The notes beneath the pieces were generated by a model. The model was given only the letters and a program-made list of their open reading frames with translations. It had not been told where the DNA came from and did no database searches. Positions 34,183-44,443 of a stretch of DNA of 64,000 nt are shown here, one piece after another (within the stretch, counting starts at the first letter, position 1; the number at the start of each line of letters is the position of its first letter). The translations under genes were made by a program, and so were the position numbers. The DNA is from Clostridium aceticum (lineage in GTDB: Bacteria > Bacillota > Clostridia > Peptostreptococcales > Natronincolaceae), in NCBI RefSeq assembly GCF_001042715.1, contig NZ_CP009687.1, positions 1,045,418 to 1,109,417 on the forward strand, in the 5' to 3' direction.

Positions 34183-36576
34183 ATGTTAGTACCTGTAAAA
34201 TGGTTGAGAAATTATGTTGATATTGATATAGATATAAAAAATTTATGTGATAGAATGACGATGTCAGGGTCAAAGGTTGAAACGGTAGAAAAAACTGGGA
34301 TGGATATTGAGGGTGTGGTTATCGGTAAAATTGAAGAGATTAAAAATCATCCCAATGCAGATAAACTTGTGATTGTTAAGGTAGATATTGGAGAAGAATG
34401 TTTGCAAATTGTTACGGGAGCCACCAACATAGCAGTAGGTGATTACATACCTGTAGCTGTAGACGGAGCGAAACTACCTGGAGGTGTAAAGATAAAAAAA
34501 GGAAAGCTTAGGGGTGAGGTTTCACAGGGAATGCTTTGTTCTCAAGAAGAACTTGCCATACCTAAGTCCGTTATACCAGAGGATCAAAAAGATGGTATTT
34601 GGATACTGAAGGAAGCTTATCCTTTAGGAAAAAATTTGTTAGAAGTAATAGATCTTCAAGACGAGGTTATAGAGTTTGAAATTACTTCCAATCGACCAGA
34701 TTGTTTGAGTATGATTGGGATAGCTAGAGAAGTGGGTGCTACAATAGGAACAACATTAAAGTATCCTGATATTGAAGTAAAGGAAATAGAGAAAAGCAGT
34801 GCTGATCAAGTAAAGGTAGTCATAGAAGATACTGAAGGTTGTAAAAGATATGTAGCCAGAGTGATAGAAGATGTTACTATTGAACCTTCACCCCAATGGA
34901 TGCAGCAAAGGTTGGCAAGGGCAGGGGTTAGGCCTATTAATAACATCGTAGATATAACAAACTATGTTATGCTAGAGTATGGACAACCTTTACATGCTTT
35001 TGACCTAGATTATATTGAAGATCATACAATTGTTGTCAAGAAAGGTAAACGTGGACAGACTTTTAAGACATTAGATGGGACAGAAAGAAAAGTTAAAGAC
35101 TATATAACGATGATTTGTGATACAAAAAAATCTCTAGCTATAGCTGGTGTGATGGGTGGAGAAGAATCCGAAGTTACTTCTAAAACAAAAACTATTCTAT
35201 TAGAATCAGCTTACTTTCATCCAGAAGGTATTCGTCTGACTTCAAAACAACTGGGATTAAGAACAGAAGCTTCTTCAAGATTTGAAAAAGGCTTAGATCC
35301 TAATATCGCCAGTATAGCAGCAGACCGTGCTTGTCAGCTAATAGAAGAATTAAAAGCAGGAAAGGTGTTAAAGGGGGCTGTAGATGTGTACCCTGAAAAA
35401 CACCAGTCTCAACAGCAAAGTATTCGACCTCATCGCATCAATGCTTTATTAGGTACAGCTTTGACCAATGGGGAAATGAGAGAAATTTTACAAAAGCTAG
35501 AGATAGATGTAAAGGACCAAGGAGATACTTTAGAAGTGATTGCTCCTACCTATAGGATTGATTTAAACCAAGAGGCGGACTTTGTTGAAGAAATAGGAAG
35601 AATTTATGGATATGATCGTATCACTGCAACGATGGCTAGAGGAAACATTGTTGTTGGTGGAAAAACACGGGGACAAATTATCGAAGATATTACAAAAGAA
35701 GCATTAAATGCTATGGGACTAAATGAAATACTTACTTATTCTTTTGTAAGTCCTAAAGGTGCTGACAAGATCAGAGTAGGACAAGATAGCATTAAAAGAA
35801 ACTTCATTCACCTATTAAACCCGCTTGGAGACGAAACCAGCGTTATGCGGACTACGCTTCTACCTAACTTACTGGAGGTAGCAGCAAGGAATTTTAATAG
35901 AAAAGTGGAGAATTTCAGAGCTTTTGAGTTAGGGAGAATTTTTCTTCCTAAACTAGATACCTCTGATCCTTTGCCTTATGAAGTAATGAACTTAGTTTTA
36001 GGAATGTATGGGGAAGAAGATTTCTTCACTTTAAAAGGTGTTGTAAATACCCTATTAGAAAGATTAGGTATAAAAAATTATGAGTATGTAGTTGAAAAGC
36101 ATCATCCAAGCTTCCATCCAGGAAGATGTGGTAACATCGTTTACTCTGATTATACAATAGGGACATTAGGTGAAATTCATCCTGAGGTCATGGAAAACTA
36201 TGGTATTCATAAAAAATGTTATTGTGCGGAACTAGACTTTACCCAGTTACTTAAGTTAACACGTTTAGATAAGTTATATCAGCCGCTGCCTAAATATCCA
36301 TCGATTACTAGAGACTTTGCAGTAGTAGTGAAGGAAACTACATTGGTGAAGGAAATAGAGGATATTATTACTGCAGAAGGTGGAAAAATCCTAGAAAGCT
36401 ATAGTTTGTTTGATGTATATAGAGGAAATCAAATTAATGAAGGATATAAAAGTGTCGCTTATACATTGACCTATAGACACAAGGATCGCACCTTAAAAGA
36501 GGAAGAAGTTAATAAAGTTCAAGAAAGAATTTTAGAAGTGATCAAAGAAGTTCTAGGAGGCGTCTTAAGAGAATAG
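34183..36576 (+). CDS. pheT: Phenylalanyl-tRNA synthetase beta subunit
   Basis: A 797-residue full-length beta subunit. It has a tRNA-binding EMAP-like domain (about 40-150), the B3/B4 editing domain, the B5 domain, a core fold and a C-terminal FDX-ACB anticodon domain (about 704-797, KYPSITRDFAVVV). An AGAGGAGG site precedes the ATG. Confidence 0.97.
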   Translation: MLVPVKWLRNYVDIDIDIKNLCDRMTMSGSKVETVEKTGMDIEGVVIGKIEEIKNHPNADKLVIVKVDIGEECLQIVTGATNIAVGDYIPVAVDGAKLPGGVKIKKGKLRGEVSQGMLCSQEELAIPKSVIPEDQKDGIWILKEAYPLGKNLLEVIDLQDEVIEFEITSNRPDCLSMIGIAREVGATIGTTLKYPDIEVKEIEKSSADQVKVVIEDTEGCKRYVARVIEDVTIEPSPQWMQQRLARAGVRPINNIVDITNYVMLEYGQPLHAFDLDYIEDHTIVVKKGKRGQTFKTLDGTERKVKDYITMICDTKKSLAIAGVMGGEESEVTSKTKTILLESAYFHPEGIRLTSKQLGLRTEASSRFEKGLDPNIASIAADRACQLIEELKAGKVLKGAVDVYPEKHQSQQQSIRPHRINALLGTALTNGEMREILQKLEIDVKDQGDTLEVIAPTYRIDLNQEADFVEEIGRIYGYDRITATMARGNIVVGGKTRGQIIEDITKEALNAMGLNEILTYSFVSPKGADKIRVGQDSIKRNFIHLLNPLGDETSVMRTTLLPNLLEVAARNFNRKVENFRAFELGRIFLPKLDTSDPLPYEVMNLVLGMYGEEDFFTLKGVVNTLLERLGIKNYEYVVEKHHPSFHPGRCGNIVYSDYTIGTLGEIHPEVMENYGIHKKCYCAELDFTQLLKLTRLDKLYQPLPKYPSITRDFAVVVKETTLVKEIEDIITAEGGKILESYSLFDVYRGNQINEGYKSVAYTLTYRHKDRTLKEEEVNKVQERILEVIKEVLGGVLRE

Positions 36577-36680
36577 TAGAAAAAATTTTTTGAGAATAAC
36601 TTTTTTAGCAGGATATTGGTTATTTATAAAGAAATGATATATAATGAAATCCTATAAGGCAGATAAGGGGTTGATCTACT

Positions 36681-37214
36681 ATGGAAACGAAAAATAAAGT
36701 AACAGTAAAAATAAATGGCCAAGATTATCCTATTATAGGAATAGAATCCAAAGAATACCTACTAAAAATAGGAAATTTTGTTGATGAACAAATGGATTTA
36801 GTTGCAAAAAATAACAGTAAATTAAGTATCTCTATGATTGCAGTATTGACCTGTATTAACATAGCAGATCAATTTTTCAAACTACAAAAACAGCTAGATG
36901 CAGTAACAAGAGAGCAAGTAGACCCCCTAAATAAGCTAGAAGATGTACAAGAACGTTACAATGTCCTATTAAAGGAGTTGGAGGAGAAAAAAGAAGAATT
37001 TCAACTTCTTCAAAAGCAGGTTGAAGAACTAGTACTTTCAAAAGAAAATATTGAAGAGGAAAACACTCAATTAAAGGAAAAGCTACAAAATCGAGATGAA
37101 GATTTAGTAAATGCAGAAAACATCATTAATGATTTACAAAATAAACTTTTTGAAAATCGAATAGCATTGGTTCAGGTTCAAAAGCAACTAGAAGAACATA
37201 ATAATAAAGAATAA
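36681..37214 (+). CDS. zapA: Cell-division protein ZapA with a long coiled coil
   Basis: A 177-residue protein. The N-terminal ZapA domain (about 5-90) contains VTVKINGQDYPI and ISMIAVLTCINIADQFF. It is followed by a charged coiled coil to the end, making it about twice the length of a typical ZapA. ZapA bundles FtsZ filaments at the division ring. The position just after pheT is the same as in many firmicutes. Confidence 0.88.
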   Translation: METKNKVTVKINGQDYPIIGIESKEYLLKIGNFVDEQMDLVAKNNSKLSISMIAVLTCINIADQFFKLQKQLDAVTREQVDPLNKLEDVQERYNVLLKELEEKKEEFQLLQKQVEELVLSKENIEEENTQLKEKLQNRDEDLVNAENIINDLQNKLFENRIALVQVQKQLEEHNNKE

Positions 37215-37306
37215 ATTGAAGGTAATGAAAGTTTTTTAAAAAGTAGTGATATAATAATATTACTACTTTTTGTTATTTATATAAAAAAGAAAGGTTGTTA
37301 AAATCT

Positions 37307-39760
37307 ATGAAAAAAGTAGAACTATTAGCACCGGCTGGTTCTTATGAAGCTTTGATGGCAGCTATTCAAAATGGAGCAGATGCAGTTTATTTAGGGGGAC
37401 AAGCTTTTAGTGCCAGAGCTTACGCCTCCAACTTTGATGGAGAAACCTTAGAAAAGGCTATAGACTATGCCCATATAAGAGGGGTGAAGGTTTATGTTAC
37501 AATAAACACCCTAATAAAAGATGCTGAAGTTGTAGAGCTGATAAAATACGTCTCTGATCTGTATTGTATAGGGGTAGATGCTGTGATTGTACAGGATTTA
37601 GGGGTTGTTAGAATTCTTAGAAGGATATTCCCTGATTTAGAAATTCATTGTAGTACCCAGATGACCCTGCATAATAGTGCAGGTATTCAGTTACTGAAGG
37701 AAATGGGCGTTGGTCGGGTGGTGGTGGCTAGAGAATTAAGTGTAAAAGATATAAAAACCATCCATGAAAACACAGGAATGGAGTTAGAAGTATTTGTCCA
37801 TGGGGCACTTTGCTATGCTTATTCAGGTCAGTGTTTAATGAGCAGTATTATAGGAGGTCGCAGCGGAAATCGTGGGAGGTGTGCACAACCTTGCAGAAAA
37901 CAGTATGAAATGATCTCCTTACATAATAAAGAAGGAAAAGAGAAAAAAAGACCTTCCTTTTATTTAAGTACCCGAGACTTAAATACTTTACAAAACATTG
38001 GAGAAATCATAGAGAGTGGTGCAGCCTCCTTTAAGATTGAAGGAAGAATGAAAAAACCTCAATATGTGGCCTCTATTGTTAGAGCTTACCGTAGAGCTAT
38101 AGACGACTATCTAAATAAGAAGCAGCAATTGCTACATACAGTTGTTATAAAGGAAGTAACACAAATGTTTAATCGGAAATTTACTGAGGGCTATATTTTA
38201 GGCAGCCCGCCACAGAAGATGCTAAATGCTGAAAAACCCAATAATAGGGGATTAGCTATAGGAAAAGTAGATGCTTATGACGACAGAAAAAAAAGAGTAA
38301 GAATAAAGCTGACAGAGGGGATACGACAAGGAGACGGCATTGAAGTCTGGGGGAGTGATAGTATAGGAGGAACTGTCAATAAAATGTACCTACATAATAA
38401 ATTGATCCATGAGGCAAAGGCAGGAGAAACAGTAGAAATACAAATAGAGGGCAAGATAAAAAAAGATGATAGGGTTTATAAGACGTTGGACTTGCAACTA
38501 TCAAAGGACTTAGAAAAAACCTACAGCAACGATATAGAAAACAAGAAAGTCAGTATATGGGGAGAACTTAAGGTGCAATTGGCAGAACCTTTAAAGTTAT
38601 ATATATGGGATGACGAGGGAAATACTGTGTATAAAGAAAGCCGAGAGGTTGCGGAAAAGGCCGAAAAAGTCCCCTTAACGGAGGAAAAGATTATAGAGAA
38701 TTTGAGTAAATTAGGCAATACTCCTTTTCAATTACAAGAAATGAAGGTGGAAGTGGAAGGAAGTATAGCTATACCTATTTCTGTCATTAATAAAATTAGA
38801 AGAGAAAGCATAGAAGATTTAATGACTATTAGAAAGAATAAACATAAAAGATCTCATGATTCAGTGAATTATTCCCTAGACCATATTCCAACTTTGGTAG
38901 AAAACTCAAAAAAGCCTACAGAAGATGCTAGACTGCCTAAGTTAACAGTTCAGGTAGATACCTTAGAACAACTGCAGTATGTATTACAAGAAAAGGTTGA
39001 TAGGATTTATTATGGTAACCTACAGAACTTTCAAAAAGCTATAGAACTATGCAAGGCTAACAATGTAGAAATTTTTTTCAGAAGCCCCTCGATTATTAAG
39101 GATGAGGAGAACAAAATCCTACAGACAAAATTAAAAACATATAAATTTGACGGCATCTTAGCTGGAGAGTTAGGTATAATAGACTTCGGAAGAAACACTT
39201 TACAACTTCCTATTATTGCAGATACAACCTTAAATATTATGAATAGTAGTACCATTACTTTTTTAGAAGAAAGAGGTCTTAAGGGAATAAGTCTTTCCAA
39301 TGAACTGGACTTAAAAGGCATTAGAGAGATCAGAGCCAGTAAAGATCTAGAGGTAGAGGCATTGGTTTATGGGAAATTAGCTATTATGACTACAGAAACC
39401 TGTCCTCTAACCAGTGGTGATCAATGCCAAGATTATTGTGACCACTGTAAAAGTAGACCCTTTTATTATCATTGGGGGCTAAAGGATGATAAGAAGGCTG
39501 TTTTCCCTTTTGCAAAAGATGATTGGGGAAGAAGTATCATAATAAATAATTATCCTGTGTACATGATTGATAAAATAAAAAGTTTTACGGAGATAGGTGT
39601 CACTTCTTTAAGATTAATCTTTACTAATGAAAATCCACAAGATATTGCTGAAGTTATAAGAACATGCCGACAAAGCTTACTAGATAAGGAGAAAAGCATG
39701 ATCAAGGAATTAGGGATTAGCAACTTTACTAGAGGCCATTATTATAGAGGTGTTGAATAA
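37307..39760 (+). CDS. U32-family peptidase with DUF3656-type insertion
   Basis: An 817-residue protein beginning with MKKVELLAPAGSYEALMAAI. The U32 signature EVFVHGALCYAYSGQCLMSS and the following GGRSGNRGRCAQPCR are intact. The large middle part (about 380-540) corresponds to the DUF3656 region, and a second barrel follows with a Cys-rich segment (TCPLTSGDQCQDYCDHCK). E. coli RlhA of this family hydroxylates 23S rRNA; clostridial relatives are usually annotated as collagenase-like peptidases. An upstream in-frame TTG overlaps the weak AAAGG site, so ATG at 37307 is used. Confidence 0.88.
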   Translation: MKKVELLAPAGSYEALMAAIQNGADAVYLGGQAFSARAYASNFDGETLEKAIDYAHIRGVKVYVTINTLIKDAEVVELIKYVSDLYCIGVDAVIVQDLGVVRILRRIFPDLEIHCSTQMTLHNSAGIQLLKEMGVGRVVVARELSVKDIKTIHENTGMELEVFVHGALCYAYSGQCLMSSIIGGRSGNRGRCAQPCRKQYEMISLHNKEGKEKKRPSFYLSTRDLNTLQNIGEIIESGAASFKIEGRMKKPQYVASIVRAYRRAIDDYLNKKQQLLHTVVIKEVTQMFNRKFTEGYILGSPPQKMLNAEKPNNRGLAIGKVDAYDDRKKRVRIKLTEGIRQGDGIEVWGSDSIGGTVNKMYLHNKLIHEAKAGETVEIQIEGKIKKDDRVYKTLDLQLSKDLEKTYSNDIENKKVSIWGELKVQLAEPLKLYIWDDEGNTVYKESREVAEKAEKVPLTEEKIIENLSKLGNTPFQLQEMKVEVEGSIAIPISVINKIRRESIEDLMTIRKNKHKRSHDSVNYSLDHIPTLVENSKKPTEDARLPKLTVQVDTLEQLQYVLQEKVDRIYYGNLQNFQKAIELCKANNVEIFFRSPSIIKDEENKILQTKLKTYKFDGILAGELGIIDFGRNTLQLPIIADTTLNIMNSSTITFLEERGLKGISLSNELDLKGIREIRASKDLEVEALVYGKLAIMTTETCPLTSGDQCQDYCDHCKSRPFYYHWGLKDDKKAVFPFAKDDWGRSIIINNYPVYMIDKIKSFTEIGVTSLRLIFTNENPQDIAEVIRTCRQSLLDKEKSMIKELGISNFTRGHYYRGVE

Positions 39761-39776
39761 ATTTTTGATAGATGCC

Positions 39777-39805
39777 TTGACAGAAGTGTGTGAATATAAT
39801 ATTAT
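39777..39805 (+). promoter_or_regulatory. Promoter of tyrS
   Basis: TTGACA (39777-39782), 17 bp, TATTAT (39800-39805), just after the U32 gene. Confidence 0.8.
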
Positions 39806-39811
39806 AGTTGA

Positions 39812-40060
39812 AAAATGATAGTTACAAACGATGAAAGAGATAAAGTAGCGCTTTGTGGTTACAATATAGAGAGTAGGCTGGTGGGTGAAAAGTCTATAGT
39901 ACATAAAGTTGTGAATTACACTCGGGAGTTTCAATGGGAAATCATTGCGGCAGTCAACCGATATATTGACAAAGAGGCATCTTTGGAATAGATGCAAATT
40001 AAGGTGGTACCACGGGTCTTACTCGTCCTTAGCGCAAGGATGATATAAGGCCCTTTTTCT
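39812..40060 (+). promoter_or_regulatory. T-box leader, tyrosine specifier, of tyrS
   Basis: The T-box sequence AAGGTGGTACCACGGG is at 40001-40016. The terminator uses CGTCCTT / AAGGATG with outer GGGTCTTA / TAAGGCCC pairing and then five T. TAC, a Tyr codon, at 39917-39919 stands directly before ACTCGGGAGT, the post-specifier stretch. Confidence 0.92.
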
Positions 40061-40089
40061 TTTTCACATAAAAATTAGGAGGGAAAAAA

Positions 40090-41316
40090 ATGCAGAATAT
40101 CTTTGATGTATTAAAAGAAAGAGGGTATATAGAACAAGCAACCCACCCGGAAGAACTAAGGGAACTATTAGGTAAGGAATCTACAACCTTTTATATAGGC
40201 TTTGATGCAACCGCTGACAGTTTAACACTTGGTCACTTTCTACAAATTATGGTAATGATGCATATGCAAAGAGCTGGTCATAGACCCATTGTCTTATTAG
40301 GTGGAGGAACCACAATGGTAGGAGATCCTTCTGGTAGAAGTGATATGAGGCAGATGCTGACAAAAGAAATCATTACTAAAAATGCTGAGAGGTTTAAAGA
40401 TCAAATCTCTAAGTTCTTAGACTTTGAAGATGGTAAGGCTATTATAGAAAACAATGCAGACTGGTTATTGGAGTTAAACTATGTTGACTTCTTAAGAGAA
40501 GTGGGAAGACATTTTTCAGTGAATAGAATGCTTACAGCAGAATGTTATAAAAGCAGATTAGAAGATGGTTTGACGTTTTTTGAATTTAACTATATGTTAA
40601 TGCAAGCCTACGACTTTTTAGAATTATACCGCAGGCATAATTGTAAAATGCAGTTGGGTGGCAATGATCAATGGTCTAATATTTTAGCAGGTTATGAATT
40701 GGTTCGTAGAGTGGATGGAGATTCAGTGTATGCCATGACATTTAAATTACTTACCACCAGTGAAGGCAAAAAAATGGGTAAAACACAAGCAGGTACCATA
40801 TGGTTAGATGCCAATAAAACTTCTCCCTATGAGTTTTATCAGTACTTAAGAAATGTTGATGATAAAGACGTAGAAAAGACTTTAGCTTTATTAACCTTCC
40901 TGCCGATGGAGGAAGTAAGAAGACTTGGTGCATTAGAAGGTGCCCAGATCAATAAGGCTAAAGAAGTCTTAGCTTATGAAGTTACGAAAATAGTACATGG
41001 AGAAGAAGAAGCTAAGAAGGCTCAAGAGGCGGCTAAGTCGCTATTTGGTGGAGGTGTTGTGTCGGAGTCAATGCCCACTACAGAGATGGACAAAGCTAGA
41101 TTTGATGAGGGAATAGACATTTTAACCCTGCTAATAGAAACTGGTTTAATCGCATCAAAGTCAGAGGGAAGACGTCTTGTACAGCAGGGAGGAATCAGTG
41201 TAGAAGATCATAAGATAGAAGACCTGAATCACATCCTTACTACAAATGATTTTCAAGAAGGCAAGATTATTGTAAAAAAAGGGAAAAAAGTATATCACCA
41301 AGTAAAATTGGTTTAA
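40090..41316 (+). CDS. tyrS: Tyrosyl-tRNA synthetase
   Basis: A 408-residue class I synthetase of the longer, TyrRS-2/TyrZ-like type. The HIGH-like motif is SLTLGHF, the KMSKS-like motif GKKMGKT, and a C-terminal S4 RNA-binding domain (about 340-408) ends it. A TTAGGAGGG site precedes the ATG. Confidence 0.95.
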   Translation: MQNIFDVLKERGYIEQATHPEELRELLGKESTTFYIGFDATADSLTLGHFLQIMVMMHMQRAGHRPIVLLGGGTTMVGDPSGRSDMRQMLTKEIITKNAERFKDQISKFLDFEDGKAIIENNADWLLELNYVDFLREVGRHFSVNRMLTAECYKSRLEDGLTFFEFNYMLMQAYDFLELYRRHNCKMQLGGNDQWSNILAGYELVRRVDGDSVYAMTFKLLTTSEGKKMGKTQAGTIWLDANKTSPYEFYQYLRNVDDKDVEKTLALLTFLPMEEVRRLGALEGAQINKAKEVLAYEVTKIVHGEEEAKKAQEAAKSLFGGGVVSESMPTTEMDKARFDEGIDILTLLIETGLIASKSEGRRLVQQGGISVEDHKIEDLNHILTTNDFQEGKIIVKKGKKVYHQVKLV

Positions 41317-41336
41317 AACAGTATATTACTTTACTA

Positions 41337-41374
41337 TTTAAGCTTATCCACATTTTGGATAAGCTTAAATTTTA
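41337..41374 (+). terminator. Terminator of tyrS
   Basis: TTTAAGCTTATCC (41337-41349) pairs with GGATAAGCTTAAA (41357-41369), then T residues. Confidence 0.85.
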
Positions 41375-41441
41375 TGCTATAATATATATTTAGAACATAT
41401 AAATACATTAAATATAATAAAATTTTTACAGAGGTGGATAT

Positions 41442-42734
41442 ATGAATAAAAAAGATTTAGATATATCTCTTTTAGATTTAACTTTGATGGTATCCAATGC
41501 TATTGACTTAATAAGTCCTGTTTTAAACAATCATCATAAGCAAGTGGCTTACATTGCCTACAATATAGGTAAAGAGCTGGAGTTATCCAATAAAAATCGT
41601 AATGAACTTGTAATAGCTAGTTTATTGCATGACATTGGATGTTTGAATCTAGGGGATAGAATTAGTGCTTTAGAGTTTGAGAGTGAGAATGCTTATCGAC
41701 ATGCGGTTACTGGATATTTTTTACTAAAGGACTTTGAAGATCTTGAAAATGTAGGAAGAGTAATAAAATATCATCATTTGCATTGGAAGAGGGGTAAGGG
41801 GAAATATTATGAAAAAGAAGAAGTGCCTATTGAAAGTCATATCGTACATTTAGCAGATCGTATTTCTGTAGCTATTGACCAAGAAAAAGAAATTATAGGT
41901 CAAGTCAATAAAATCAATACTATCATTGAGAAAAATAGTGACACAATGTTTCATCCAGAACTGGTCAAAATCTTTCAAAGAATAAAGTCAAAGGAAAGTT
42001 TTTGGTTAGATGTCGTTTCCCCATCTATTGACGATAGACTACGAAAAATGTGGGCAGAATGTAACTTACAGTTAGATTTAGAGAAGCTATTACAAATCAC
42101 AAAGGTCTTTGCACGTATTACAGATTTTCGAAGTAGATTTACTTCTATTCATAGTAGTGGTGTAGCAGCAGTGGCAAAGGCTTTAGCTAAAGAGCTTCAA
42201 TGGTCGGAAGCAGATTGCAAAAAAATTGAAATTGCTGGATATTTGCATGATTTAGGAAAGTTGGCTATACCTAACGAAATCTTAATGAAGCCCGATAGAC
42301 TTACAGATGAAGAATATAATATTATCAAGTCTCACGCTTACTATAGTTATCATTTATTAGATGAAATCGATGGATTACAGGATATTAATACCTATGCCTC
42401 TTATCACCATGAACGCCTAGATGGTAATGGTTACCCTTTTCATATTATAGGAGATGCTTTAGAAGAAGGTGCTAGAATTATGGCAGTAGCAGATGTATTC
42501 ACTGCAATAACAGAAGACAGACCCTATAGAAAAGGCATGTCATGTGAGAAAACATTAGATGTTCTGGCAGATATGGAGAAATCCTTCGCATTGGACGGCA
42601 GAATAGTAGAATTGATTAGACTAAACTTTGAAGAAATGAATCATATAAGAAGTTTAGCACAGCAGCGGGCATCCATAGAGTATGAAAGTTTTGCACAGGA
42701 AGTGGCCACAGCAGGAGAGAAATACCATGAATAA
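41442..42734 (+). CDS. Tandem HD / HD-GYP phosphodiesterase-like protein
   Basis: A 430-residue cytosolic protein with two HD domains. The first has LLHDIG (His63-Asp64) and KYHHLHW. The second is a standard HD-GYP: YLHDLGKLAIP (His269-Asp270), HHERLDGNGYP (322-332) and AVADVFTAITEDRPYR. HD-GYP domains hydrolyse c-di-GMP or related cyclic dinucleotides, and all expected metal residues of the second copy are present. No sensor domain is seen. The 3' end overlaps nagZ by 8 bp. Confidence 0.85.
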   Translation: MNKKDLDISLLDLTLMVSNAIDLISPVLNNHHKQVAYIAYNIGKELELSNKNRNELVIASLLHDIGCLNLGDRISALEFESENAYRHAVTGYFLLKDFEDLENVGRVIKYHHLHWKRGKGKYYEKEEVPIESHIVHLADRISVAIDQEKEIIGQVNKINTIIEKNSDTMFHPELVKIFQRIKSKESFWLDVVSPSIDDRLRKMWAECNLQLDLEKLLQITKVFARITDFRSRFTSIHSSGVAAVAKALAKELQWSEADCKKIEIAGYLHDLGKLAIPNEILMKPDRLTDEEYNIIKSHAYYSYHLLDEIDGLQDINTYASYHHERLDGNGYPFHIIGDALEEGARIMAVADVFTAITEDRPYRKGMSCEKTLDVLADMEKSFALDGRIVELIRLNFEEMNHIRSLAQQRASIEYESFAQEVATAGEKYHE

Positions 42735-44010
42735 AAAACTCTTTCTTATGCTTTTTTTACTGTGGAACGGGTTTTATTTAATAGCCTGCCAAAGTAGTAC
42801 AACCACAATTGTCTTAGTAGAAAACGCTGTAGAAGTATCTCGTGATGAAGAGAAAAATTCAACTGATGAAAAAGCTTCTTATATCGAAGAATATATAAGA
42901 AACATGACCATTGAAGAAAAAGTGGGACAAGTGCTTATGCCTGATTTTCGATATGATGCAAAGAATAGACCCCTGACCATTTTAGACGAGAATACAAGAA
43001 ATAAAATCTCCAACTATCACTTAGGGGGTGTGATATTTTTTTCTCAAAACATAGACACAATAGAACAGACCCAACGCTTAATTGAAGATATGCAGCAAGT
43101 AAGCAAAACACCTTTATTTATAGCTGTTGATGAAGAAGGTGGCATTGTCAGTAGATTGAATAGCAGTCCTAAGATGCCTGCAACAAAGTTACCAAATAAC
43201 AAAGTGCTAGGAGACACAGAGGATCTGGAGCTTGCTTATAGAGTAGGAAGATTACTAGGAAAAGAACTAGCCTCTCTAGGGTTTAATATGAACTTAGCCC
43301 CTGTAGCAGATGTCAATACAAATCCAAGAAACCCTGTAATTGGAGAACGTTCCTTCGGCAATGACCCTTATAGAGTAGGAGAAATGGTAGCACAAGTGGT
43401 AAAAGGGATACAAGATGAAAATATTAGTGCTGTTGTCAAGCATTTCCCGGGACATGGGGATACTTCATTAGATACCCATAAAGGTGCTGTGATTCTTCCA
43501 CACGATATAGCAAGATTAGAGGCAGTGGAATTTGTACCCTTTAAAAAGGGGATTGAAGCAGAGGTGGATGGGGTAATGTTGGGACATTTGCAGGTGCCTT
43601 CCATCACTTCAAACTCTTTGCCAGCCACATTTTCAGAAAAAATAATAATGGACATACTGAGAAAAGACTTAAAACATGAAAAATTGGTGATTACAGATGC
43701 ATTAGAAATGGAGGCCATTACAAAATATTGGGGACCAGAAGAAGCAGCAGTTCTAGCTTTTCAGGCAGGTGCTGATATTTTACTCATGCCATCCTCTCTT
43801 GAAAAGGCCTATGAAGGCTTATTGAAAGCTATTAAAGAAGGAATAATAACGGAGGAAAGGTTGGAGGAATCTATAAGAAGAATTTTAACTGTTAAGTATG
43901 ACCGAGGAATTTTAATTGAGCAAAGAAGTTCACTAGATCCTCAAGAAGTTTTAGGATGCGATGAACATCAGCAAGTGGTTAAAGACATCTTAAAATATCA
44001 TAAGCGTTAA
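42727..44010 (+). CDS. nagZ: NagZ-type beta-N-acetylhexosaminidase lipoprotein (GH3)
   Basis: A 427-residue protein with a lipoprotein signal peptide (lipobox LIAC, Cys21), so it is predicted to be anchored on the outer face of the membrane. The GH3 catalytic region KHFPGHGDT is at about 238-246, with the His/Asp loop used as acid-base by NagZ enzymes. It would remove N-acetylglucosamine from cell-wall fragments. The start ATG lies within the last codons of the HD-GYP gene (shared ATGAATAA), with AGGAGA upstream, so translation is probably coupled. Confidence 0.9.
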   Translation: MNKKLFLMLFLLWNGFYLIACQSSTTTIVLVENAVEVSRDEEKNSTDEKASYIEEYIRNMTIEEKVGQVLMPDFRYDAKNRPLTILDENTRNKISNYHLGGVIFFSQNIDTIEQTQRLIEDMQQVSKTPLFIAVDEEGGIVSRLNSSPKMPATKLPNNKVLGDTEDLELAYRVGRLLGKELASLGFNMNLAPVADVNTNPRNPVIGERSFGNDPYRVGEMVAQVVKGIQDENISAVVKHFPGHGDTSLDTHKGAVILPHDIARLEAVEFVPFKKGIEAEVDGVMLGHLQVPSITSNSLPATFSEKIIMDILRKDLKHEKLVITDALEMEAITKYWGPEEAAVLAFQAGADILLMPSSLEKAYEGLLKAIKEGIITEERLEESIRRILTVKYDRGILIEQRSSLDPQEVLGCDEHQQVVKDILKYHKR

Positions 44011-44015
44011 CTTAT

Positions 44016-44109
44016 TGTCATCCTGAGCATAGCGAAGGATCTTGAAATAACGAAGAATTTCACTAACACTAAGATCCTTCGACTTCGCTTTGCTCCCCTC
44101 AGGATGACA
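44016..44109 (-). repeat. 94-bp palindromic repeat element, copy 2
   Basis: Same length and about 90 percent the same bases as 23313-23406 when read on the minus strand. The ends are TGTCATCCTGAG and CTCAGGATGACA. It begins 5 bp after the nagZ stop and could act as its transcript end, since it folds into a long hairpin. Confidence 0.85.
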
Positions 44110-44196
44110 AATCATAGGTAAACTAGCGCTACGATAAAAATATTAAAATTTTAGAATATATATTATATTAAAAAGATATAAACTGTTTGTTGTCTA

Positions 44197-44225
44197 TTGC
44201 ATCTAAAGGATAAAAGTGATATAAT
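44197..44225 (+). promoter_or_regulatory. Promoter of the uracil permease gene
   Basis: TTGCAT (44197-44202), 17 bp, TATAAT (44220-44225). Confidence 0.65.
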
Positions 44226-44246
44226 TACTTTAATTGAAAACAAAGT

Positions 44247-44350
44247 ATCTTTAATTCAGTCCAGTGAGGCTGGTAAGATGGTTATATATAATTGCAATAG
44301 TAGATTATAGGATAATTATGACTTCTTGCCGGCGGCTAAGAAGTTTTTTT
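44247..44350 (+). promoter_or_regulatory. PyrR-binding loop 1 and attenuator
   Basis: The segment with TCAGTCCAGTGAGGCTGG (44255-44273) carries the PyrR anti-antiterminator signature (CCAGNGAGGCUG). Downstream, ACTTCTT (44321-44327) pairs with AAGAAGT (44338-44344) through an inner GCC/GGC, followed by seven T: an intrinsic terminator. UMP-loaded PyrR would favour termination. pyrR itself is not in the window. Confidence 0.8.
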
Positions 44351-44363
44351 ATGTTTTATAGAT

Positions 44364-44425
44364 ATACCTTTAATTCAACCCAGTGAGGTTGAAAAGGGAG
44401 AAAAATCATTTTCTCCTTTAACCCA
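44364..44425 (+). promoter_or_regulatory. PyrR-binding loop 2 beside the permease ribosome site
   Basis: A second copy of the signature, TTCAACCCAGTGAGGTTG (44374-44391), leads into a long hairpin (about 44388-44423; AAAGGGAGAAAA / TTTTCTCCTTT) that lacks a T-run. The AAGGAGG ribosome site follows within 10 nt. This copy may act on translation rather than transcription (inference). Confidence 0.65.
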
Positions 44426-44443
44426 AAATAAAAGGAGGTTTTT

